From assembly GCA_029339195.1 (NCBI GenBank), contig JAPTJF010000055.1, forward strand, positions 124,001 to 188,000: a DNA stretch of 64,000 nt, read 5' to 3'. Source of the DNA: Micractinium sp. NFX-FRZ. Lineage: Eukaryota > Chlorophyta > Trebouxiophyceae > Chlorellales > Chlorellaceae. Of this stretch, positions 43,461 to 53,884 are shown piece after piece; position 1 is the first letter of the stretch, and each line of letters opens with the position of its first letter. The notes under the pieces were generated by a model, which ran no database searches, had not been told where the DNA came from, and worked only from the letters and a program-made list of their open reading frames with translations. The position numbers and the translations under genes are program-made.

Positions 43461-43997
43461 CGACTGCAAGCATGCGCATTTTCAACACATCAAATCCGGC
43501 ATGCTGCGTGAGCCGCAAGAGGCTGCTGCAGGCGCTCTCCACTGCGCGCCGCTGCGGCCGCACTCACACTCGGCACTGCATCGCTGGGGCTGTCGTCATG
43601 CCATGTAAATGATTGAAAATCGCCGAAGCAAGTCCCGTCTAGAAGTACAGCAGAGGACGCTGCGACGCGCGACGCGCCACGACACCTCCAAGGAAACCCT
43701 CGCCGTCGCCTAGCTCTCGACCCACCACCTCACACGTCTTTGATCTGCGTGTTTCATCTGTTGAAACGCCTACCTGCCAGCCCGGGCGCCGTGGCGTGTG
43801 CCAGAGGCTGCACTTCCCGCTACACCAGCCGTGGGCATACAGGGACCGCCCTGATCGCTTGGTAGCAGCTGGCGCCGATTCGAGGCACATCAGCGACAGC
43901 AGAGAAGCCACTACTTGCTGCCTCTGCCGCCAGCGGCGGCAGCCTCGCTGCGTCCCACCGCCGCCGGCCCCGTGGGCAACCCCCGGCCTCTAGTCCA
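43461..43997. promoter_or_regulatory. Shared upstream region of ZNHIT2-like and DA1 genes
   Basis: 537 bp between divergent start codons, inferred to contain both promoters. No other signal noted. Confidence 0.4.
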
Positions 43998-46900
43998 ATG
44001 GAGTATTACCGGCACCAGCACGAGGAGACCCACTCACTGGAGCTGAGCGAGGAGGAGCAGCTGCAGATTGCGCTGGCGCTCAGTGCGGAGGAGCAGGCGG
44101 GCAGCGGCGCCTCTGCCGAGGACGAGCGCCTTGCCCGGCAGCTGCAGGTGGGCGGGCCGCCGTATGCGACTGCACCTGAACCCAGGGCCAGGGCTCCAGC
44201 TCGTCTGCCTTTGCGTGTGCGTGTTGTGGCCAAGCAGGCATGCTTCATGGAGCAGTGAATGAACAGTGGCGATTTTGCTCAACTGCTGGGCAGCTCGGTT
44301 ACGTTGTATGTCTGACCACCGCCTGCTTCGCTGCTTTCCCTAAGCTTCACTTCCTCAAGGGCACTGTGACATCCAGAGCTCTGTCAATCAAGTACTCAAA
44401 CTGTGGCTGCCTCTGCTGCCGCAGGAGGCTGAGTATGCGCATGCACAAGCGGCAGCAGCAGGGGCTGGGGCAGCAGGCGCAGCAGCAACCTCGGCAGCGG
44501 CGCCTCAGCCGCCGCCTGGGGCGGCGGCCCAACCGCTGCAGGCATCCGCCTCCAGCATAAACAGCCGCCCCCAGCCGGGCCCAGCAGGCAGCAGCCGCAC
44601 CGGCAGCAATACTGACAAGATTGTAGACAACCTTCGAGTTGCTTCCGTGGACGCCATGCAGCGGCTGAGCAGCGGCAGCCAGGCGCTGTGGGGGCGGCTG
44701 AAGCAGATAGGCGATCAGGCGCCGCCGGCGCAGCCTGCGAGGCCGTACTACCAGCCGCCGCCGCCGGCAGCACACCACCAGCCGTACTACCCCCATGCCC
44801 CGCAGCCCTACCCTGCGCCCACCTACACCCATCCTGGCGCCGGCATGGGGTGGCAGCAGCAGCAAGCGCAACATCCCCAGCACCCCCACCAGCAGCCCCA
44901 CCAGCAGCAGCCCCAGCAGCAGCCCCAGCACCACCAGCCGCAGCCAGCCTCAGGCCGCAGGCAGCTGAGCGAAGACGAGGCGCTGGCACTTGCGCTGCAG
45001 CAGCAGTTCGACTTGGAGGAGCAGCAGGCATGGCAACGCCAGCAGCAGCAGCAGCAGCAGCAGCACCGGCCGGTGGCGACTGGCCCGCTGGGCGCAGGCG
45101 CCGCTGCAGCCACAGCGGCGGCGGCGGGGGCGCCAGTGGCTGCCGCCCGGCCCGCCCCCAGCAGCTCTGCATCACCGGCAGCAGCAGCAGCAGCGCCACG
45201 ACCGGCTGCAGTAGCCCCGCCACGAGCGCTGGTATCACCCCCCTCAGCTGCGCCTGCGCCCACGGCTGTGCCAGCAGCGCCAGCGCCAGTGGACCGCAGC
45301 CGCTGCGCCGGCTGCGGCGGCACGCTGTTCAGCGTCCTGGGCGGGCGGCGGGGCGCCTACATTGCGGCTCTGGGCCGCCACTGGCACCCGGGCTGCCTCA
45401 CCTGCGGCGGCTGCCGCAAGCCCATCGGCAGCACCAGCGGCGTGTCGTTCACCGAGCGGGACGGCCTGCTCTGGCACCTCCCCTGCTTCAGGGAGAAGTT
45501 CATCCCAAAGTGTGCCGTCTGCCACGACTTCATCCCAGAGCAGGTGGGCCTAGAGCAGGTGTTGCTCCCGCCCAGGGGCCGCTGCCAGCTGTACCACCCC
45601 AACAGTGCTGCCCTGCTCTTGGATGTGCTGCCTCGTAGGGTGTGACCAAGCCCGGCTGGGCAATGGCAGATAGCTCTGATGTGGAGATAATTTGCACCTA
45701 GTATCTCCAGTGGTGCGGACGGATGCCTGTTGAGCAGTGCAGGCGCCATCAGGCTTCCAGCCACAGCATGCCACCCTCACCTCTTGCATGTAGAACTTGC
45801 ATGTAGAAGTAACACTCACCCTGCCTGCTCCTTGCAGGGCAACCGGCGCATCGTGTGGAACGAGGTGCCCTTCTGGAAGCAGCGGTACTGCCCGTCCCAC
45901 GAGGGCAGCACGCCGCGCTGCGCCGGCTGCGACCGCCTGCGCCCGCATGGCGAGGACTGGGCTGAGCTGGAGGACGGGCGGCAGCTGTGCCTGTGCTGCC
46001 TGGACACCATGACCACAGGTATCCTGCTGTTCCTGCTGTGCCTGCTGTGCCTGGACATCATGACCACGGGTGCCTGCTGTGCCTGCTGTGCCTGTGCTGC
46101 CTGGACAGTATGACCACAGCTGAGAGGTCGCTCCGTGCTCAGCGAGCTGGGCTTGGGGCAGGGCGGCCAACTGTGCAGCGCACAGAATGTATTTGCCTGT
46201 GCATGGCCGCTCGCCTGCCGGTCTGCGGCCTGCCCGTCTCCACACCATCTGCCCGCTGACGGACCCCTTTCCCCTTGACATCTCCCCAGTTGAGCCTCTC
46301 GTTCCACCATGACCATGACTGCCTGCCTGCCCTCGCTCCCTCCCGCTCCCACTGCTCACCCTGCCTGCAGACACGAGGGATGCACAGCCCCTGTGGCAGT
46401 CGGTGCTGTCCTTCTACTCCGACCTGGGCCTGGCGCTGCCCTCCGTGCCCCCCATGATGCTGGTGCGCTTTCAACTGTGTTGCATGTAGACCCCAGGACA
46501 GACAGCTGCAGCTGGGTGGTCAGATGTGGCTTGTGATGAATCTGTACATCACTAGATTACATTGGCTGGCGCTCGTCTGTTCTGCGCCAGCACCATGCAC
46601 AGATCACGTGCTGTGCAGCCGGTGCAATGCATCCGCTGCCTGCTGCCTGACCCTTCCCACCTTGCACCTTCACTGTCCACGGCCTCCCTCCAGGTGGACA
46701 GCGGGGCACTGAACGAGGCGGAGGGGCAGGAGACGCACGGGCGGGGGCGCGGCGGCGGGCCCGTGTTCCATGTCCGAGGTACGCCTGCTTGTTTTGGGTG
46801 TGTCCTTGCGGGTTGGGCAGAGGGGCTGGGGTAAGTGCCTCCCAACCGGCCGTCACAGAATCCCCCTTCCCTTGCGTTGGCCCCTCGCCCTCCCTTCCCC

Positions 46901-48191
46901 TTCCCGGCCCGCCTGCACTGCAGGCCTGACCCTGTCCGAGTCGTATGCCTCCATCCGCTCCATCCTGCGCATCCCGGGGGGCAACCCGTTCGCTGTGCAG
47001 GTGGGCTGGGCTGGGCTGGTGGATACAGCCCCAGGGCGGAGGTCGGATGGGCCAGCGGAGAGGAAGTGAAGCAGAGTTGGGCGATTTGGGTCGGGTGATT
47101 ATGTCGGGTTGAACGATCGTGCAAATTCCTGGCATTGTGCACCTCCTGCTGCTACTTGTCAGCACTGCCCGGTTTGAACCACTCAACTCTCTCCCCCTTT
47201 TGTTGCAGCGCGAGTCGGTGCAAGTGGGCCCCACGCGCTGCGACGTCACCGGCATCCTGGTGAGCGGGTGGAGCTGCGTCAGCACGGCATGCATGCTGTG
47301 GTGGCTGGGAAGCAGGGGGCGGGGCGTCTGCTCCCGCCTTTCCTCCGCCTTCTCATGCCTGGCGGCCTGCCTGTCTGCCCGCCTGGTTGGAGCACGCTTC
47401 AGCCCGCCTGCCCTGCCCATTCATCTCGCCGCGCCTTCCATCCCCTCGCCGCCCTGCCCCGCTCCCCCCGCCCCTCAGGTGGTGTACGGCCTGCCCCGCC
47501 TGCTGACCGGCAGCATCCTTGCCCACGAGGTGCTGCACGCCTACCTGCGCATGAACGGGTGCATGGACCTGGCGGAGCAGGTGGAGGAGGGGCTGGCGCA
47601 GATCATGGCGCTGCTGTGGCTGGAGGCGCAGGCGGAGAAGGTGAGGGGGCACGTGTGGTGCTGTCTGCGAGCATACGTGGGTGTCAACGCCTGGCCTGGG
47701 GTCACGGTACTTTGGGCAGCAGCGCCTGTGAAGCATGCACCTTCAATTTTGCCCAACTGTTATCGTGTCCTTGCTCCCACAGGGGTTCAAAGATGAATAT
47801 GAGGAGCGGCTGGCCGCCTACCTGGGGCATCAAATACGCAGCGACACCTCAGTCATATGTGAGCCTCAATTGGTGGGGGTGCTGGTTCCACAGGCCTGCT
47901 GGCTGTGCCGCCTGCCCTGGTGTCCGACAGGCTTGTACTTGGGCACCATGCGCATGCACAGCACAGCACCCAGGGGTGATTTCAGCACAGAGTGCCAGAG
48001 TGTGCACACACACACGTTGCCCCGGCCCGGTTGCAGCTTGTCAAGGCTCTGCTGCCGCCCCCGCCTGCTGCTCCTGTTGGCTGGCTGCAGACGGCGACGG
48101 CTTCCGGGCCGCTCACGGGGCTTTCCAGGTGCACGGCTTGGAGAAGGTGCTGCGCCACGTGCGCCAGACGGGCACCTTCCCTCCCAGCTAG
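43998..48191 (+). CDS. DA1: DA1-type ubiquitin-activated LIM peptidase
   Basis: Ten exons (43998-44147, 44425-45543, 45838-46018, 46371-46462, 46694-46778, 46924-47000, 47209-47259, 47479-47640, 47783-47858, 48091-48191) close to 697 residues. Ubiquitin-interacting motifs lie near residues 14-33 ('[18 protein letters not shown]') and about 240 ('[15 protein letters not shown]'), separated by a Gln/Pro-rich linker. A LIM domain ('CAGCGGTLF' at about 344, '[16 protein letters not shown]', '[13 protein letters not shown]') and a second Cys-rich finger follow. The DA1 metallopeptidase domain has zinc motif HEVLH at 601-605 with downstream glutamates in '[18 protein letters not shown]'. In plants DA1 limits cell proliferation by cleaving ubiquitin-pathway regulators after mono-ubiquitination. 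The role in a unicellular alga is unknown. Intron 3 holds two copies of the exon 3 end. Confidence 0.93.
46048..46119 (+). repeat. Two echoes of DA1 exon 3 end
   Basis: GCCTGGACATCATGACCACG (46049) and GCTGCCTGGACAGTATGACC (46098) repeat the exon end GCTGCCTGGACACCATGACC, amid CCTGCTGTG units. Confidence 0.8.
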
Positions 48192-48350
48192 CCCGCCGGC
48201 TGGCTGGCCAGCACAGCAGCCAGGGGGCCTGTGCAGTGCACATAGCATGTTACGCAAGTAAATGCTGTACACTATAGACCGAGCTATGCGCCGTCGGTTC
48301 CCGCTGCCTGCCAAGCTCTGCTGGCGCCTAGATACTGAGCAGGTACCAAG
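48192..48350. other. Convergent intergenic region
   Basis: 3' regions of DA1 (+) and QSOX (-), continuing to 48540. No gene seen. Confidence 0.5.
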
Positions 48351-48355
48351 TTACA
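48351..48355 (-). terminator. TGTAA polyadenylation signal (minus strand)
   Basis: TTACA on plus, 186 nt past the QSOX stop. Confidence 0.6.
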
Positions 48356-48540
48356 ATTTAGCAAGGAAGACAGTGATGTAATTCTAGAGGATCGTGGGAA
48401 GCCAAGAGAAGAGAGCACGAAGCGAGCAGTGTAGTGCAGGTCCTGGGTAGGTGCGGCCGTGGGGCTGGCTGCAGGCCCGCGTATTGCAGGCAGGCAGGCA
48501 GCCAGGCCAAGCCCAGTCAGAGCCAGCTGGCGCCACATGG

Positions 48541-50350
48541 TCACATGGTGCGGCTCTCTGACTTGCGCAGAGAGTACTGCCCGCTGCGCCGCAGCACGCC
48601 ATACACGCAGGCCGCCACCGCGCCCAGCACCAGCCCCGCGTCGCCCCACCCCGCGCCCTTCCTCCTGCCGCCGCCGCCGCCGCCGCCGTTGCCGTTGCCG
48701 GCAGTGGCGCCCTGCTGCTCGGGCTGCTCGCCGCTGTAGTAGGACAGCAGGAATTTGTACACCTCCTCTTCGTCCCAGGGTACTGCCTCATCCTTGGAGG
48801 GCCCCTGCCCCTCCGCCTTCCTGCGGGCAGGCGGGGGCAGGCGCAGCGAGCGGGCAGGCAGGTGGGTGTGCCGGCCAAGAGGCATGTGGGGAAGTGCCGG
48901 CCAAGAGGCATGTGGGGAAGGGCCCCACATGCCTCGCTGCGCTTGCAGGGCAATGCCCCCGGGTGAGGTGTGTGGCAGGCTCATCAGCAAAAGCAGCACA
49001 TCTCTCCCCCTGCTGCCGCTGCTGTGCTGCTGCCTGTCATGCTGCGCTGTGACGAGTAGTCGAGTGCATGGCTGGCAGGCTGGCCGCCCTGCCCCCGCAG
49101 GCGCACCTGCACTTGGGGCACAGCGTGGCAGGCGGGAACTGCGAGTGCGGGGATGCGGGGTCCCCCTTTGAAGGGTCGGCTCTCTCCTCTGCACCCAACC
49201 GCCGGTTGACCTGCACCAGTTGCAAAAGGGCGAGCAAGAGGGTGTTGTGTGTGCTCAGGAACATGCAGCTCCAAGGGTTGTTCAAGGGAAACAATGCAAC
49301 GCAACTGGGCGGGCAGACGCAGCAGCGGTGGCGGGAGCGCAGGGACTGCCAGGTGTTCCAAGCACACCACCGGGGGTCCAGCCCATGTTGTGCACACCAG
49401 TGCACCGCCCTCCCCAGCCCAGAATCGCTTCCAGGACTCCCTGCCCGCCCCTTCCCCAAGCCAGCCAAAGGCAGCCTGGATGCTGGCTGCCAGTGCCTCA
49501 CAATGTTGTGCGTGCGCCACATCCAGAGAACAGCGTCCCGCTTGCGCGCCACCGCCACCGCCTCCTCTCCCCCCGCGTGCTTCACAAAGTGCTTGGCACA
49601 CTCTGCACACTGGAAGTAGCTCTGCACGAAGCCCTTGACAGCGGCCAGAAATATAGCGCCGGCGTTGTCGGTGTCGGGCAGGCGGGAGGCCAAGGTGTGG
49701 AACAGCTGCCAGAGGCCGCAGGTGTAGCCTCGGCTGTCGGGGCGCGTGCCGCGGCAGCCGTGCCACTCCTGCAGGGGCGGGGCGGCCAGGGGAGCAGGGC
49801 GGGGCAGGGGGCATGGCGAGGCGGGGTGAGGCGGGCAAGTGGGCAAGAGGAGAGGGGTCGTGGAGGTGGCGCCGGGGCAGCTCAGCAGGCTGCATCCGTC
49901 CAACTCCAACAGCAAAGCCAAAGCCACCCTGCCTAAACCCCAAGAGCAGCTTGCCCACCTTGAAATTGGCGCCCGGGCAGATCTGCAGCTGCTGCAGCCC
50001 CTTCTCCGGCTCATCTGCGTCATCGGGCCACAGCTCATCCAGCGCCTCCTGTGCCTTCTCGGCTCCCTTGAGGCAGCTGCAGGCAGGGGCAGGCAGGGGG
50101 AGGATTGAGGCAGGGGTTTGGCATGTTGCCACGCTGCAGGTCATCCAGCGCTCCTCACGAGCCTTCTCGGCTCCCTTCAGTCAGCTGCAGGGTGTGGAGT
50201 TGACAAATTGGAGGGCAGTGACCATACCCACAGCAGGCCCACTGCTCCCCCCCTGCCTGCCCACCCCGTTGCACAACACTCGTCTCCTCCGCTTGCGGGT
50301 CGACGCGCAGGTTCACCCACCGGGCCCCTGTCCTGCCCCCGGCCATGCCT

Positions 50351-50387
<37 letters not shown>

Positions 50388-51974
50388 AACCAGCACGCCA
50401 AACCGCACCTCCCCTGCACCTCTCCCGCTCTGCCCGCTCCTCTCCTGCACCCTGCCCATCCCACACCCCTGGAAGTACGGAAGGAAGGAAGGCAGGAAGG
50501 AAGGAGGGACGGAAGGAGGGAACGAAAAATGCCACACCCCTCCCCTCACCTCTCGGTGGGGTGGTTGTCTGCCAGCAGGTCCACCCAATCCTTGAGCGCC
50601 TGCCGTGCCTCTGGGCCCTTGAGAAGCAGCGGGGAAGCTGCCAGGTACTGCCACGCTGTGATGGTGGCCCCCTCAATGTCATTCAAGTCCCCACGCTGCT
50701 GCTGCTGCTGCCACTGCCTCTTCCCCTGCTGCACCTTGACGCTGCCATCCCCATGCTCGTGCGGTATGAGAGCATCAGCACCGTGGACCAAGCCGGCGCC
50801 GGCCTTGCGCCCACCTGCAGCTGCGCCGACTGCTGCTGCCGCACCATTGCTGCCGCCGCCCTTGCCGAGCGTGTCGAGGTTGAACTTGCTGCAGGGCAGG
50901 GATGAGCGCGTATGGAGGAGGCAGACGCCTCAGCAGCAGCGGCAGGTGCGCTCATGAAGCAACTGCCATGAGCACGCTAGATAGAGGGAAATCGAGCTGC
51001 AGGCAGCTGGCAGGCCTCACGCCTCTGTGGCTGGTGTGAAAGAACCCTGCACTCCCCACCGTCGCCCACCACGCGCCCCGCCCTGCACTCACACATTGAG
51101 CTTCATGCCGATAAAGGCGATGACGCTGTCGGCATGCCGTGACGCCGGCTGCACGTCAATCAGCTTGTCCAGCGCCTCGGCCGCAAAGTCGCCCGCCTGC
51201 CCCAGCTTCAGGGTGGGGTACCCCCGCACCTTGAACTTGTTGCACACCGCGCCCTACAAGCGGCGTATGTTGTGTGCGTGGCACAGGTTGAGGAGGTGAA
51301 CACAACAGCCAGGGGGCCCGACAGCCAATCCTCGAGCCATTGGCGCAGTCCATGCACGCATGCCAACGCCACCACACACTCCACAGCAAGCAGCCAATTG
51401 ACCGGACAGCTGGCAAAGCGTCAAATATACACACGGTCGCCAGCTCTCACGTGGTTTGCGCAGTCCACGCGTGCCACCGCCACCATGGGCTCCTGCTCCC
51501 CCCGCTCCAGGAAGAACGCCGCCACCTTTTCGTACTCGGGCTGGAAGTGCTGGCAGTGGGGGCACCTGCCAGGGCGGCAGGGGGACAGACGCAACCAAGG
51601 AGGGCAACAGGGGAGAAGGTTGGCAGCCTGGCCAGCTGGAGGCGGGCCAAGGCAGCGCCGCCCGGCCAGGCTATGAGCGCTCGCCGGTTGCGTGCGCAGG
51701 GCTGCCGCCTGGTGCATGCACACAACCGTAGGGTGCGGCGCAGCACCCACCAGTGCGCGTAGTACTCCATCAGCACCCAGCGGTCCTCTGGCAGGTCTTC
51801 TTTCAGGGTGGGCGTGAACGTGTCTGCCGTGAGCTCCAGCATGCCAGGTGGCGCCTTGGCGTGGCCCTGCGCCTCCATCGCCACCACAGCGCCTGCCACA
51901 GGGACTGCCACAGCTGGCAGCGGCGCCGCCAGGGCTGCCAGGGCCAGCAGGGAGGAAAGGAGGAGGAGCCGCAT
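48541..51974 (-). CDS. QSOX: Quiescin-type sulfhydryl oxidase
   Basis: Eight exons (51974-51751, 51565-51451, 51253-51093, 50888-50550, 50076-49959, 49768-49502, 49210-49107, 48820-48541) close to 535 residues. A cleavable signal peptide ('MRLLLLSSLLALAALA') leads into a thioredoxin domain with active site W-CPHC (76-79) and 'VRGYPTLKLG'. A helical spacer is followed by the Erv/ALR domain: 'YTCGLWQLFHTLASRLPD', redox pair CAEC (373/376), FAD-site helix 'WMWRTHNIVNRRLG' and the distal CPKC (439/442). A Gly-rich linker and one C-terminal transmembrane helix ('GLVLGAVAACVYGVL') finish it. QSOX makes disulfides in secretory proteins using FAD and oxygen. Plant-type layout with one thioredoxin domain fits. 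Intron 4 contains a (CA)17 tract and an echo of exon 5. Confidence 0.93.
48905..48935. repeat. Perfect 13-bp inverted repeat and 27-bp tandem
   Basis: GAGGCATGTGGGG (48905-48917) and CCCCACATGCCTC (48923-48935) with a 5-nt loop, in QSOX intron 7. The left arm is the second of two tandem copies starting near 48872. Confidence 0.85.
50141..50184 (-). repeat. Echo of QSOX exon 5 start
   Basis: CCTTCTCGGCTCCCTT plus CAGTCAGCTGCAG repeats the true exon 5 start/acceptor at 50053-50082, offset 108 bp. Confidence 0.85.
50352..50385. repeat. (CA)17 microsatellite
   Basis: Perfect dinucleotide tract in QSOX intron 4. Confidence 0.9.
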
Positions 51975-52558
51975 CGCTGCGGAGGAAGGGACGCGGCGGC
52001 AAGAGCGGGCGCCCGTGGGCAGCGCCACGTACCGCTGCCGCCGGTGGGGCTGCCAGCACCCGACGCGGTGGCGGCTGTTGAGCGGCCGCTGTGCGCACTA
52101 CTATAGATACACCTGTGCAGCAGCACCAGCTGCTACCGCCCGCCGGCGGCTGCTGCGCGAGGGTCGTGCTCGTCCTGCGAGCTCCCAGCTGCTGCAGCCC
52201 CGTCTAAAATACGCACACACGAGCGTATTCTACGGATGCACCCCCTGATCGGTCCAGAGGCGTTCAAGTTTTCGCAGCCAAAAGCTGTACCGCTCGGCAG
52301 TACCCCTGCTGCCGGCGCTTGCTGGCAGCTCTGAGCCCGCTTGGTGCGAGCTCACATCCTGCAGTCACATCCAGCGCGGTGTCCGTCACGCCCTGGAGCA
52401 CATGGCGGGTTTCCGCTTGTGAAACCCCAGAAATGTCGGCAGGAGCGGCTTCCAACCACAGACCCAGCTCCAGCATCATCATCGGCAGTCAACCACTCGC
52501 CGCCGGGCAGAGCGCCACGCATGGCACCAGAGCCCCGCCGCCTGCCTGCAGCCCACAT
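51975..52558. promoter_or_regulatory. Shared upstream region of QSOX and POLI-like genes
   Basis: About 584 bp between the divergent genes. CTATAGATAC near 52101 is the only TATA-like element seen. Confidence 0.4.
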
Positions 52559-53344
52559 ATGCTAAGGAGGCGTGCGGCCTCGGTGCTGCGCTCCGTGGTG
52601 GCACAAGCAGCGCAGCCAGCCAGCGTGCCGAGGTGCGCGGGGTGCGCAGCTGCTGCCGCCAGCGGCGGCAGACGAGCGGACGTGCTCGGCAGCCCTGCAG
52701 TTGAGCATGCAGGGGCTCTCTGCCTGTGTGCCCTGCTCACCTGACTCCTCTGGTCCTGCCCCTTGCAGCGGACCCCAAGGGATGGCTTACACGCACTCCG
52801 TTGGGCCCAGCATGCGCAGCCACTTGCAGACGGGCACGCAGCAGTATGGCACGTCCGCTGATGCGGCGGCGGCGCCTGGCACGTCGGCGCGCAAGCCGGG
52901 CAAGGCTCGCGAACTTTATAAGAGACTGCAGCGGACCAAAGAGCACGACCATCAGGTTGCCAGGCTGACACAGCAGCAGGGGGCTGAGGGGCCTCCCATA
53001 GTGCAGCAGCCCCATGCCTTTCAGCTCTCTTTGAACGGCAGCAGCAGCGGCGTAGGCTCCGCCGCCCGCAGAGGCAGGCCTCGTGGCACCGTTGCAACAG
53101 CAGCAAGCAGCGCCAGCAGCAGCCTTGAGACAGCGCTGCCGGCTGCACAGACCTGGCAGGCTTCAGCTGCGTCAAGCAGCGGCAGTGGCCTTGGTGCCAG
53201 CAGCAGCTCCACAATCCACGCAGAGCAGCCAGCGGTGCCATTAGCGGCAGTAGCAGCAGCAGCAGCAGCAGCCGTGCAGTCCACTGGTGCAGCCACGCAC
53301 GCGCCGCCGCCTCCTGACTGGCCACCGCAGCCGCGCTCATCAGC

Positions 53345-53377
<33 letters not shown>

Positions 53378-53831
53378 GGGGCTGGATGTCTCCAGCGCAG
53401 CCCCCAGCAGCAGCGGCAGCGCCGATGCCGAGGCAGACAGGGCGACAGCCGAGGCGATAGCGCAGGTCTACCAGAACGAGCCTCCGCCAGATGTGCACGT
53501 GGTCAACACGTTGGAGGGGGCGCGGGCGGCGGCGGCGCAGCTGATGGCGCTGCCTGGCACGCGGCGGCAGCCGGTGGTGTTTGCTTGTGACACAGAGGTC
53601 ATGGACATTGACGTGACGTGAGTGGTGAAGTGGCTGAGTGGCTGCAGTGTGGGCACTTGGGGGTGTGTGCGTGTGGCACTGTAATCGTGGGCATGAGGAT
53701 CAGGAGGGTGGAGCCGGAGCAGGTTTTGCGCGGTGAGGTGCAGCATGGGCACAAAGAGAATGTGAAGCAGCGCTGGGTGGCGTCCCTTCCGCCGCTCGCT
53801 CCGCTGCTCCTATGCGGGCTTCTGTCTGACC

Positions 53832-53884
<53 letters not shown>

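Noticed and set aside
53833..53883. CTG repeat read as a coding polyleucine/polyalanine or polyglutamine tract
   Set aside because: It lies between a clear donor (53617/53618) and acceptor (53993/53994) of POLI, so it is intronic.
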